Assembly (NCBI GenBank): GCA_022494885.1
Contig: JAGVSM010003995.1
Coordinates: 186,001 to 250,000 of the forward strand
Direction of reading: 5' to 3'
Length of the DNA: 64,000 nucleotides
Source of the DNA: Micrasema longulum
Taxonomy: Eukaryota; Arthropoda; Insecta; Trichoptera; Brachycentridae
How positions within the stretch are numbered: position 1 is the stretch's first letter; every line of letters starts with the position of its first letter. Positions 51,656-63,605 of this stretch are shown one piece after another. The notes under the pieces were generated by a model. The model saw only the letters and a program-made list of their open reading frames with translations, was not told the DNA's origin and searched no databases. A program made the position numbers and the translations under genes.

Positions 51656-51894
51656 AATCATAACCATGAACTGTTTGAACACAAATAAATATAAGCGTAA
51701 TTGATCAATAAAAAAATTGTAGAAGAAAGGATTTGAGATAAATAAATTTAAAATTTAAAAAAAAACCCAAGTAAAACATCGAATAATTTTGATCTCCCAG
51801 TCATTAGAGGACATACAAAAAAAAAAGATCTCCATTGCTTCCATATTCACGGGCATTGGGATTAAGAACTTTAATTTTAAACAAATGGTATGAT

Positions 51895-52050
51895 ATGCAA
51901 CAGCGGCCAGACCTTGAAGAATTTTTGTGAAGTAAAAAGCTGACACCTTCATCAATGTGAGATTCGTCTTACTGAATTATTTAGCCTAATTAATAGGCAA
52001 TGCTTGAAAATATTTTTATACTCCTCCTTGAACCAGTTGCTTTGATCACA
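51895..52050 (+). repeat. Family A fragment, forward
   Basis: 'TTTGTGAAGTAAAAAGCTGA', 'TGTGAGATTCGTCTTACTGA', 'AATAGGCAATGCTTGAAAAT' and 'TCCTTGAACCAGTTG'. It lies directly against a reverse copy. Confidence 0.55.
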
Positions 52051-52375
52051 AAACATATCACTTCACAAAAATTAACACAAGGAAGAATTGATGAAAAATG
52101 GATATTCGAACATGAATAGAACCGTAAATTTCACGCAGTGTATATGTGTATAACGGAAAACTGCTAATGACAGGTCATAAGCCATATAAATGTCTAGATT
52201 TTCGTATAACAGTTTATAAAATAGTTTATATTATTATCTGTTATTATGTTGTTAATAGCACGTAACAGTTTCCTGCCGATGTATAATTATTTTAATAACT
52301 TCTAGAGGGTTAGACCCAGTCCTTGTCCATCAAATTTAAACAAAAATAAAGTATTGTTGATTAATTGAATCCTCT
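52050..52375 (-). repeat. Family A fragment, reverse
   Basis: It contains 'ACTTCACAAAAATTAACACA', 'GCTAATGACAGGTCATAAGC' and, after an unrelated AT-rich piece, 'ACTTCTAGAGGGTTAGACCC' with 'AGTCCTTGTCCATCAAATTT'. This is the reverse of the family A middle, then the previous unit's tail. Confidence 0.6.
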
Positions 52376-52379
52376 ATAA

Positions 52380-53490
52380 TAAATTACAAATTAAAATTAA
52401 TTGAAAATGACTGTTTTATTTTATTTCTCAAGGCAACCGCAGCCATTTTTTTTCCCAACGTTTAAAAAATATTTTTCATTGCATAGTATATTACTAAGGT
52501 ACATTTTTCTTCTTAAGCATTGGCGTCAAAGGAATAAATAATTGACCAATCGCGGTTTATGTTTATCAAAGAAAAACTTGTTTATTTAGATTAGTTTTTC
52601 GCATAATTCTCTAGTAATTGAAAAATAATTTATGTTTTAACTAAAACATAAAATCACTTTGAAACAAATTATGGACATTAAAATGAAAATCAGTTATTTT
52701 TCATTATTTTTAAACCAGGCAACGGCATTTTAAGCTTCTTATTATACAAACTTGATCAAACTTATGAACAAATAAATTTTAGTATGAAATAATAAAAAAA
52801 CTGATTGATGCGGAGAAAGAGAAGAATTTCGTTATCAAAAAAGACTTGATTTACTTGTATTTAATTTTATTAAACTTTTATTTTATTGATATATTTAAGA
52901 TTTTTTTATATTTTATGTAAACATTATTATATTGTGTTACCAAAATGTTCAAAGAGAGAAATCCCTGCAAAAAACTGATTTTGCAGTTTGGACGGAATTA
53001 AAAAAAATGTTTAGAAGAATGCTTATGTGAAAAAAAAATTCAATAAAAAAAAAAAAAAACTATAAATTAATTCATTAACAGAAAAAGGTTAGTAAAAAAT
53101 AACTATTGAAAGTTTAATGTTCTAATAAATAGACTTTTTTAATCCCGAAAACATTTTTCATTCATGATTTCCGTTATATGCGAAATAATTCGATAAAATC
53201 TCTCCCATATTGATATAGGTTTCAGCTCTTGGTCAGAAATTTTCGTCAGATAAATCAACGGGTGGAAGTGTTGACGAAGTATAGTTGTCCAAACAATGGA
53301 AAATTGGTGGAAAAAACAAAGTGGGTCAAGTGTTTTCTTGCTCGGGGCAATGACAGCTATCTTCATCGCCTTCGTTTCCCTTTTAGCATGCAGTGATGCA
53401 TAGGGCAATGCATTGGTACGCGGAAGGTAGTGTGATTATTTGCAATTAAATATTGCATTTTAGAACACTTTAACCAATATTTCACGTCCA
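52380..53490. other. Unassigned DNA
   Basis: An 89-codon minus-strand frame (53139-53408) is not recognised; composition there is less A/T-biased than around it. No further evidence supports a gene. Confidence 0.25.
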
Positions 53491-53496
53491 CTCTAC

Positions 53497-53575
53497 CAAA
53501 AATCGATCATGGCAGGCAAATGCGCCAACCACTGCACTACGCGGCTGGTAGGATGATCAGTCTTGTGCTTGAATT
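53497..53575 (-). repeat. SINE head and S2-type tail piece, reverse
   Basis: 'AAAATCGATCATGGCAGGCA' and 'CAACCACTGCACTACGCGGC' form a reversed tRNA-like head, directly followed by 'AGGATGATCAGTCTTGTGCT', the reversed S2 tail. Confidence 0.45.
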
Positions 53576-53576
53576 T

Positions 53577-53640
53577 CCCAGGGTGGAATCCAGCCTCGTC
53601 TACAAATATTTGAACATCCTCGAAATATTGACGACTAAAT
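53577..53640 (-). repeat. Family A fragment, reverse
   Basis: 'GGTGGAATCCAGCCTCGTCT', 'ACAAATATTTGAACATCCTC' match the reversed end of the family A unit. Confidence 0.5.
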
Positions 53641-53644
53641 AAAT

Positions 53645-55100
53645 TGTTACGGTAAAAAGTTTTACAAGCGCCATTAAGGTATTGTATTATAAAAATGGCG
53701 GTAGGTAAGATATCAATAAAAGTAATTGACTATTTTATCTTGGTTTTTTCAGTTTTCGGACATCTTTTATTCTCATGTTTATTGATTTTAAGCAGTCAAT
53801 TGAAAAAGCTTAAATCTAATTCAGAGAAATATTTTTAAAGTTTCATAACCCCTTATGTCTGGACTAAATAGAAGGGTTGTCCTTTATGTACTCGTATTTA
53901 CGAACTCTCCCTTACTTTTCTTCTATCCACAAAACCAACAATTAAGCGTTTGAATTTGCCACCATAATCCATCCCCAAAATAAATGTAAGTTTGTGAACC
54001 GATTTAGGTATAGTGAAACAGAAATATACTACAGGGGAGGTAGCTAACACAAGAAAACCAAAAATAGTGGTTGGTGGGTTTACCTACCATGCTTGAAATT
54101 TCAAGTGTGTAATTTTATTCATTTTTAATATAATTGTAAAACAGTATTATGGAATTATAGCACGCTCTCACACTCGTATTTATAAATAGATGCCAGTTCT
54201 AGGAAGCCTGTTTCACAGTTTTTTAGAGCATTACAATTTTTTTAACTAAATTAAATTTTAGAATTGATTTGCATCAACCTGATAATGGGTGGTGATTAAA
54301 CCGTTCGCATAAGCGATCCGAAACGTCGGAAAAGAGACAAAACAAGTTATTTAATCAAGAAAATTCATTTTGCGTCCAATAATTTATTTTTTTAAATTTT
54401 GATTTTAGTTATTTTAATATAGCATTTAGGCTATTTATGTATTTATGTTTTAAAGGTGAGTAAGGTTAAATTAAAATATATCAGAAATATAAATTCACAT
54501 TTAAAATGCGCATTTTAAATCACACATTTTTCTCTTATACTGAGTAATTTGTCCATTTCGTATAAGTAAAATCTTATTCTATTTCTAGTCTATAATTTTT
54601 TTTGACACTTGAGCAATATACACACACATGTCCATTGTCCAATCACATTCCATTAAAACGTCCTCTCATCCACCCTCTCACACACTTACACGCACCCTAA
54701 CACACTAACCACCACAACCAATGTCCAAATAATATTTACGCACACAAAGAAACCGATTAATGCATACTTTATGTATTTCTTTGGATATCTATCAATGATT
54801 TTGTTTTCTGTATGTTTTGTTTGTTACATATCTTAATATTCATTGCTGTTAATATCCCCACAAACAAAAAAATTAAAATATGAGACATGTTCTTTACCAG
54901 TGTTTTGTATTGTGTTTTGAGGTGTGGTATATACCGTACTAGAATTTTGGCAATAAAATATGGTAAAGGTTTTACTCTATCTGTGGGGCATAGAATAAAA
55001 TCAAATTCAATAAATCAGATATGTTAAACATGTCTGGAATCCCGATTTTTTTTAATCAATAGGCAGTGGTATAATTAATTCATACTATTTTTATCATTAA
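53645..55100. other. Unassigned DNA
   Basis: A CA/ACAC-rich patch (54615-54720) and a 'CCGAAACGTCGG' motif (54319-54330) are visible. No gene is supported. Confidence 0.3.
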
Positions 55101-55104
55101 TATA

Positions 55105-55262
55105 ACGGGTCATAAGCCCTGTGGAGGCCTGGACTTCTATATTACCTTCTCTAAAATGTTCTTCATCTTGGTTGTAATATCTTAATATAAACAGCTCTCC
55201 AGGGGGTTAAATCAAGTCCTTGTCTACAAAAATGTAGACAAACTCAAATTATTGTTTATTAA
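55105..55262 (-). repeat. Family A fragment, reverse
   Basis: 'GGGTCATAAGCCCTGTGGAG', 'CTTCTATATTACCTTCTCTA', 'CTCCAGGGGGTTAAATCAAG' and 'TCCTTGTCTACAAAAATGTA'. It crosses the monomer junction in reverse. Confidence 0.65.
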
Positions 55263-55425
55263 CATAACTAATGGGCAATTATCATGGATTTTTTAAAAGC
55301 TTATAAATGAATCTAAAAAATCACAAGCCGATGGGTTTTATTACTATTAAAATCTTAATCAAAAATAAGGAAGATATAAAGGATTCAATTCTAGTAATTT
55401 GAATGGTGCCAAAACAAACAATTTG

Positions 55426-55475
55426 TGACGTCATCAAGTATGACGTCTTCGGATGTTTTGTGACGTCATCGGATT
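55426..55475. other. Three spaced TGACGTC motifs
   Basis: TGACGTCA at 55426 and 55461 and TGACGTCT at 55441. The last two begin exactly 20 bases apart with shared TCGGAT following, a short tandem duplication. TGACGTCA is a CRE-type site, but no gene is seen nearby. Confidence 0.4.
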
Positions 55476-55479
55476 TTTT

Positions 55480-57000
55480 TTCGTCAATGTCAATGGATTT
55501 TATAGAGTATTGTAGATAGTTTCCTTTTTCTAGGTGTCGTTTGTTTACGTATACGGCGTCCTGTCACTTATCAAACGCTACAAATTGTGATTTATAATTT
55601 TTATGATAAATGGATAATTCAATTTATAATTATGATAATGAAATAATATTTAAAAGAGGTTGAAAACCATAAAATCATTAAAAAAATTCAAGTTGTTAGA
55701 TGTAATCCGTTTTCACTTTCGTCCGTCAGTGCCTGGAACTGAAGTGGGTAAGGGGGGGGCTTAAGATAATATGCTTAGATAACTCTCCTTATAATTTTAT
55801 TTGTGGCCTGTGGCATTACCAACATTTAAATAAATGCATTACTCGTGAACTTCTGTGACAAAATTTATTACCAATTTACAAAACGATCGTTTTCGAAAGA
55901 CCTTATTTTCGAAACGAAAATAATGAAAGAAAATATTCATAATAAGGGTTTATATAAACACTAGAAGAATCCTTGAAAAATCTTTTATGTGTAGTGTAGG
56001 TTAAATCCGAAATGTTTCCCGAGTGATAATACCCTATGGTTTTGTTCTTACCACCCCGATACTAATACGAATCGTACTATGGAAATCAACTAAAAATCAT
56101 GTACATGGTTAGGAGTCTATAATATACAACCACCATTGTCAAATTTGTTTTATAAATAAAAACTACTACATCGTCGGTAAAACCCTTTAAATGCATGATT
56201 GATAACACTAAGAAAAAAAAATGAATATTCGACTCAACAAAGATATTTTCAACATATATAGAATGAATACTCTTTAAATCATTTAAATTGTTTCAATGGA
56301 TGAGGTTTTGGAAAAAAAATATTTGACAAATGAGACTAATGGTGTTCACCTGAAAACAATCAGTGGATTTTATACATGCTTATTTTAAAACCAAACCTCA
56401 GAGAATTTAACATGTTTTATGTGTCAAAAAATGACAAATAACTGGAATTTTAATTTGATGTCTCAAATTTTTACATTTAAAGAGTTTTATCGGAGTACCG
56501 ACGATAAAGTGCTGAACTAAAAATTGGAAGTAAACGTAATTTACTTTTATTAAATACTCGTACGCTTGTCTTATTCCGAAAATTTTGCTTCTTCTAAATA
56601 AAGTTTAAAATACACTTTTTTATAGGGTTTTAATAATCTTTTATATTAGTAGTATGCTCCCTATATAAGAAAACAAAATATAATATGTACGCTTTTCATC
56701 CGATAGACACTTTCCACCAAAGTTTTAATCCAATGTGTCAAGTTAATTTCGCTGACCCAAAGGTTAATGTCGAACTAAAAGCAAAATTCAACTGATTACA
56801 TAATCTCTACCAGCCAAAGTTACCTTTAATCTAAAACGTGAAAAACAAAGTGAGGGATTGTACCCTTAAATTTCCATATCTCCAAGGTACTATTTGTTCG
56901 GTCAGTGTACTGTACAGGTTGGCACATATCAAGCAAACCTTGATTATTAATTACTTTTGATTTTAATTTATATTTCAACCATTGATTGGTATCGTTCATA
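55480..57000. other. Unassigned AT-rich DNA
   Basis: Nothing recognised. Confidence 0.3.
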
Positions 57001-58080
57001 ACGAATGGAAGTGAGGCCTTTCAAAACGTTTGGTTTTTTAAAACAAAAAACGCTTCAGCATGTTAGTCGTTTTCTCCTTAGATGGCTTTGGAACTGTAAG
57101 ACAAGGCTTTGCCTTTCCTCAAAACATAATAGAAGAACATTTGGTATTATCGATTTGCAATATCTGTTGCATTTAAACACTGTTAATCTAGGAAACCAAT
57201 ATAAAAGACTAGGGCTTACGTTTTTCTTCCTTTTGTGGAACCACTTTGCGGTGCATTTTGAAATATGATTTGCATTTACGTATAAAGTGCAATTGACCCC
57301 AAAGAATATTTCCGACAGACGTCCACGTCACTTGGAATACGGCCAAACAGTCGTTCGAATAGCTGACACTGAACCTGATTTTTGGAAGCAAATTTCGATG
57401 AATGACGAGGCCCATATAACACTCTTTGGTGCTTTTGCCTTTTTAACAATCAAAATTGCAGCATTTGGGGAACAAAAAATCTACACGAGATCCATGAAAT
57501 ATCATTGCTTGGCCAAAACGTGACTGTTTGAGCTAACGCTTGTGTCAAAACCACCTCTGGGCCATTTTTCTTGGAGAAAGTAAAATAGTCAATGAGAATC
57601 GATATCAGTAGATAGTGGCTTCTTATTTCTTTCCACAAATGTATGAAAAAGGTCTGAACGGTTACTAGTTTCAACAAAATGGTGCGCCATGCCATACTGC
57701 AAATCAAACAATGTAGTTACTGCAACGAAAATACCCTGGGTTTAATGTCGAAAAAAGGTGACCTCAACTGGCTACCCAGATCTCCAGATTTGACCCATGT
57801 GAACTTCTTTTGTTGGGTTATTAGAAAAAAAAATATATGCCAGTAAGCCTCGGACCATTGACGAGCGCAAGGCAAACATTTGTGCCGAAATAATTGCTAT
57901 ACCGCCCGAGATGCTCAAAAAAGTCATGGAAAACGCAGCAAACAGGGCGCATTTTGCTTTGGCCAATAAAGGCGGCCACTTGATTGATGTTGGATTAAAA
58001 AAAGAGTTCAAATTAATTGTGAAGAGACAAATTAATTGGAAATACCTCATAAATAGAAAAGAGCTGTTTATTTCAAAAGT
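57000..58080 (+). pseudogene. Tc1/mariner-superfamily transposase relic
   Basis: Across shifting frames the catalytic domain can be followed: 'FWKQISMNDEAHITLFGAF' (about 57381-57437, with the DEAH containing the first Asp), 'KMVRHAIL/GAPCHTANQT' type sequence at about 57675-57705 (second Asp lost; 'FQQNGAPCHTA' has N for D), 'LATQ/PRSPDLTHVNFFCW' (about 57770-57815), and a tail 'IDERKANICAEIIAIPPEML' with 'KKVMENAANRAHFALANKGG' (about 57855-57975) ending 'HLIDVGLKK'. The (F/D)DEAHF..G, QQDGAxxHTA, PRSPDLxPxDFFLWG, HL.DV order is diagnostic of insect mariner-like transposases. The first 90 codons (57005-57268) keep no clear DNA-binding domain. Many frameshifts and stops make it inactive. Confidence 0.8.
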
Positions 58081-58309
58081 TATTTAATATTCACATACCG
58101 ACATAATATATGGCGCTATAGTTCCTTAAAAATATACTTTATGATAAAACCAACTTTCTGCTACAATGCAGTGGAACCTAACACCAACGTTAACGTATAA
58201 AAATATAAAAATATAAAAATATCAAGATATACACGCAAGCGAGAACAGAGTTGAAATAATGGGGGAGGAAGGAAGGCCGAAGTATGAATTTACTAGGCAT
58301 AGAGTCACC

Positions 58310-58400
58310 ACTATGTAATTAGTGTCGTGTCCAGACGAAGAGATGAACCGGTTGACACATAAAAGTGAGTAAGTAGTTGTTTTAAACTATTTACTATCAT
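58310..58400 (+). repeat. Family D core fragment
   Basis: 'GTGTCGTGTCCAGACGAAGA', 'GATGAACCGGTTGACACATA' and 'AGTGAGTAAGTAGTTGTTTT' share the GTGTCCTGACGAAGAG...CCGGTTGACA layout with 330-510. Confidence 0.5.
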
Positions 58401-58667
58401 TTACAAAATTACGTACCTTGGTATTGTCCTAAAGATAATTTGAATACCTTTCATTAAATAATAAAAACTATTCATTTTATACTGTAAAATTGTTTTTTGG
58501 TGTTGGATTATAGAAAAAAAAATGTTATAATTTTGTGTGAAACTTTTTTTTTTTTTTAAAAGAGAAATACTTGAGTTCTTATTATTTAATTAAACATTTA
58601 AATTTTCAGACCATTTCCTAAAAGTCGTAAACAACTTGTGCTGGAAAAATGGAAATCGAGTTGTGGT

Positions 58668-58738
58668 AGAGTGGGATTTAAACCTAAGACCTTTGGTCCG
58701 TGAGTCTACAATACTACCACGGGACCACAACCCGGTTA
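58668..58738 (-). repeat. tRNA-like SINE head S3, reverse
   Basis: In reverse: 'GGTTGTGGTCCCGTGGTAGT', then 'AGGTTTAAATCCCACTCTAC' as a B-box relic. It pairs with 27686-27770. Confidence 0.5.
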
Positions 58739-58739
58739 A

Positions 58740-60470
58740 AACCAATATACACAGATATATACCCTAATAAACCGATATATATACTGAAGCCGGCCAGTAA
58801 TCTTTATGTATAATTCATTCTTAAGCATGATAAGCATAGTCCATTCCGTATTCGGAAGTAAAACTATACTGAGAGACGTGAATAAATAAAGATAACCGGT
58901 AAACGTCAAAAAATAACATCTTCATTATTCTACTGTTAATATTTTACTCCTCAACATTGGCGAATTGAATTTTTAACTCACGTTTAAAGAGTTTTACTAT
59001 CCATCTTTATTTACTATAGATGAAACAACTATTTTTTTCTATTTTGGACTATTACTACAGATATTTTACTATTACTAACGATCATACAACCGGGCCTTAG
59101 CCAATCGGCGCAGGGTAACGAGGTATTGCACACTTTTTTTGGTTTTGCTTTGGGCAACAGCAAATCACACAATGACTTAATAAAAATATTGAAATGTAGA
59201 ACTCAATGTCAAATGTCACTATCGTGTATAATATCGAAAAAATGTTTGCTGAACCAGATAATGGCAGGCAAGCCAATGTTCGGGCAGGACAACGACTGTC
59301 GGGTTCGCTAGTATCATATAAAATATGTGGTTCAACAAAGTTTTTTTTTATTATTATAATTAATAACTACAGGATTACTCATTTTTAAAATTTGAATTAT
59401 AACTCTGTGAAGTTCTGTTCACTATCAAGTGTGGATGGGTGTACCTATAATTATGCGATGAAAACAAACTCAAATATACAAGTATATTTTGAAAATTAAG
59501 GAGGTGGTTTTTTTTCATTTTGCTTATCATTGACTCAAGTAGATAATAATATATATTAATTGAATGTTTATTTATTGTTGAATATTATTTAAATACTTTT
59601 GTTCCACCGTGTAGGTTTGTTAAGTTTATGATTCTCTTTCTAATTCTGTGCAAGGTATACATAGATAAAAGCTTAATAACCCTTTTAATACAAAATCACT
59701 GCTCAAGTACAAACTGCCTGGATCGATATTCATTTTACATAACCAGATCGGTTGTCAAAAGACCCTGGATATCAAACGTTGCTCATTTAAATATGCATAA
59801 GTTATTTTTTTTTTTTGCATTTTACAATAGGTATACATAAGTTACAAATATATAAAACACATGAACACAAAAAAACCTCACAAAATCATGGCCTGTAGGT
59901 GAGTTTACATTTTATATTAAATTTCAATAAAGGTACTGGAAAAATACAAAAAATAAAAAAATGAGTGCCAATATAAGAACACAATTTTTCGACAATAAAA
60001 ATGAAAATATTACAATAATTTCTTCTGAATAATTAAATTCTATAATAGGTATTTTCCCTATGAAATTCATTGAACAGAGCTATGAAAAATGAGTGTCTTT
60101 GCCCAAATCTGGATTTACAATAAGGGATTTCAAATAAACTATTCAATCTTTGACTAGATCTATTGAAAATTTTAGGAAATTAATGTTGGTGTATAAAAAC
60201 GTATTTCAGACAATGCTGGTAATAAATTTCCCGTAGCTTCAAAAGTTTAGCTTCCTGAAATAATTGGTTGTTGGGAAAAGTTTAATTTTTATGAAATATA
60301 ATTTTAATAATTAGTTATTGTACGTTTTCGCCTTAGTATGATTATTATGGGTTCCTCCCTATTCAATTATTCCATTTGAAAGAGGAGACTGTACATTAGA
60401 TACAATATAACTCCCCAGCGTAGTCGAATGTGTTGGAAATCAATATGTGACAGGGTTAAGAATGATGAAG
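58740..60470. other. Unassigned AT-rich DNA
   Basis: Short frames at 59126-59388 and 59628-59840 show no recognisable motif. An A-rich patch lies near 59950. Confidence 0.3.
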
Positions 60471-60850
60471 TCAGGCGAGAGGTCGAATCTGAAACAAGCT
60501 TGTATAATTGATAAAATTAAAAAAGAGTCACTAAGATGATTTGATCACGTAGAACAAACGATTGACGAAAAAATAGTGAAACATATATATATGACAAGTA
60601 AAAAAAGTAGTGTAGAACGAAGACGACCAAAAAAGACGTGGCATGATCAGATAAACCAAAATTTTAAGTCTGGTCATGTTATAAGCAGACATAACCGAAG
60701 TGCATGTGTGACAAGATGTACGAATGTGGAAGAAGCTAAAAGTTTACGTCAAAATGTAAACGAATGTGGCGTTCCTTCTTTTCTATCCACCCCTACGAGG
60801 AAATGGCGTGATGGTAATACTGCCGTAGTAAGCGAAAAGGCAGCTTTTTG
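60435..60850 (+). pseudogene. Non-LTR ORF2 C-terminal fragment
   Basis: After 'VRREVESE' and a stop (about 60475), the frame gives 'SLRWFDHVEQTIDEKIVKHI', 'VERRRPKKTWHDQINQNFKS', 'ISRHNRSACVTRCTNVEEAK' and then a truncated 'PSFLSTPT' end. It is the same LINE tail as 25019-25292 (RxWFxHVE..., RRRPKKTWxDQI, RxACxxRCxNVEEA). The open part runs 60576-60851. Confidence 0.8.
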
Positions 60851-60974
60851 ACTAAAATCACAAAATATGTTAAATATGAGGTAGTATTCCAAAAGAAACT
60901 TAAAACCATTTCACTTAATATGGCAGTTAAAAAAAACGAATATGAAAAATGATATAATGTTTTTAATTTTTTTA

Positions 60975-61580
60975 ACTCTTGTGTGACTGTGGTGTCACAC
61001 TAGTTTAAATAGGATACAAGAATTGATATATCTCTCTTATTTGTTTCAAAGATGAAGTTGTATTTCTGTAATGTTCAAATATACATTTTTACATCAGATT
61101 TAGAAAGTAAAATTTGTATTAAAAAATATTTATCTTTACTATGTGAAGAAATTTTATATGAATTAAAATGATGCCAATGCCAAAACAAATCTGTTTTAGT
61201 GTATAAGAAAAAGCATGAGAATAGAACTTATAATAAAGAAAACAGAAACGCTGTTCTATGGCCGGTGTTTGTGTAAAAAATACAAGAACAAACGAAGAAA
61301 ATCGTTCAATCAGTCGGTTATTGGCAATAGGCAGGAGTGTAAGGTAGTTATGCGACCAGCGTCCCTATGATTTATAATTTATTTTGCTATAATAGGCCTA
61401 AATCGTTTCATAAATTTTATAAATCGTGGAAACAAAATTCTTCTACAGCATGTCTCCATGTTTATTTTGAAATATCTGATCTTCAGATTATTCTATCTTT
61501 TGCTTTAGGTAACACGATGTAACATCACCGCGTGCAAAAGATTTTTTTAGCAAAGCCTTTTAAGAGTTAAACCATTCAGT
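60975..61580 (+). repeat. Family B, copy 3 (near complete)
   Basis: It starts 'CTCTTGTGTGACTGTGGTGT' and ends near 'GCAAAGCCTTTTAAGAGTTA'. It aligns over about 600 bases with 20030-20700 and 51150-51655. Confidence 0.7.
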
Positions 61581-61584
61581 CTCA

Positions 61585-63600
61585 TTTAAATACACTGGAA
61601 CATTGTTTTTTTATGCCGTTTCGAAATGACACAGTCAAAAAATTACAATAAAAAAATTCAACGTTAATTGAACAATACGTAATACTTATATAATTATTAA
61701 ATTCAATTCATTTATTTCAATATAACATATACACTACAAACATACATTTAATACGTACATATTATAAAAAAGAAAAAAATACATGAAAGAGACTCATGTC
61801 AAAGTTGTAGGAGAATCCTGCTCCGGAAAACCCCTCCGGATACATGGAACAGATCAATATCCAGAGCGATATTGTTCAGCATAGCGGTAGCCTTTTCAAC
61901 AGACATAACCATTGGCAGGTTTGTCTTGTGTATCAGAATATGAAACAATCTATGCTGAGGCTGTCTTAGGTAAATATCAGTAATTATGTTGTTTGTTATT
62001 AGAATGCACTACATACCAGGGGCAAATCGTGTATAGAAGCGATTATGCGCAGCTTACCATTATATGTGACTAACCATAATAACGTTTTACTGTAACTTTA
62101 TTTATAAAAAAAAAACAAACAAATAATCAATATTTATTTTAAACATTCTCATGGTTTGTATGTTTACCCTAATATAAATATTAATATTAATAAAGCGCGC
62201 CCAGAGCCTGCGGTAAGCCAAAAAACTAGCCGATTATTCCAGGTTATTTTTTTATACAAATAAGTTTACTATATTTCGAATGTCTTGATTGAAGAATCTT
62301 GATTTGGAAAACCGTATTTCAAACATTTTTTTTAAGGGCTAGTTTTCTTTGAGATGATACTTTTGACATAAGACCATAATTACTTTCATGCGTCATATTG
62401 ATGGACACATGGCGCTCGATGCGGCTGTTTTTAGCACTTTTAATTTCCAGATCAATTCGGCCAGTTGACATTTAAATTAAATACCTTATATCGACTGAAT
62501 TATAAGTGCTATTTTTTATTTATTTTTTTAAGATTTAAAGTAATCTTTTAAATATAACGAAGTTACGTCGTTGAGTTGATTTCAGAGATGAGAGTTGTTG
62601 TATCACACAGAACCCTCGAAAAATATCAATTTATAGTATACATTACTTACATTATATTATGAACCTTCTATGCATGTAGGTACAAATATATAATATTTTT
62701 TTTATAAATAAAATCACCATTCACCACTGCTACACGCATCGCTCGTTTACTTCGCGTAAAATAAGGTTTTTGCATAACATCGTCCAATTAAAATGCTGAA
62801 GTTTGTATCGGAGTTTTAATTTAACCCAGCCAAACGGGTGACAGTTCTACGCAAAACTGATGCTAAGGAATCATATTTTGGAACGAACTATTTTGAAATT
62901 GTCAAAACTACTAAATAACGTCCTGCATGAAAAATAATTAGTTACATCAAATGTATTTTCGTATAAAAGATTCGTATGTAAGTTATTTCACACAAGGACA
63001 AATTTGTACCCCCAGGGAGCAAAGAGTTTTAATATGCATTTATGAAATATTTTCATAATGAATTTTGTTCATTTGTATTGATAAATACTTTTTTTTTTCG
63101 AATGATGTAGAATCGAAACTAATATCCGCAAGGCGTTTATGGTAATTTTCCCCCTTCGATTCCCTAGACGCCCTTCTAAACGAAAAAATAATAATTAGTC
63201 GGATCGTTCACCTCCCTCAGCCGGCAGTAACAAGTCGCGACCGCAGATAGTAACACAATGATACTGTTTACGCTGTATGCATAATGTGTATACACAGATT
63301 CACAGGGAAAGTCACCCCATCCCTTGGAAACATCCCGCGGGTCTGTGAAACCGATTTACCTAAAATGCTTTCCAATTTTCCGGTGTGTCGGGTTCTGAGC
63401 CAATAAACGTCATCTCGTCACTGGTTCATTTTTCATACAAACCGGCTGTAGACCTTTGGGCAGAATTTTCAACCACTCAATCGTGTTCCATTTGATTGGA
63501 CATAATTAAATACATTAATTAGCTTTTGACAACATCCAGTTTCATCGCTGCAGAAAAGAGTTTAATAAAATTTTATCGATGTTATACATAATAATATAAT
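61585..63600. other. Long unassigned stretch
   Basis: About 2 kb, less AT-rich around 61820-61900 and 63150-63420, but no frame, RNA or repeat is recognised. Confidence 0.35.
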
Positions 63601-63605
63601 CTTTT

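Noticed and set aside
57005..57268. 87-codon frame as an intact N-terminal transposase domain
   Set aside because: I could not see a helix-turn-helix pattern; it is treated as decayed flank of the mariner relic.
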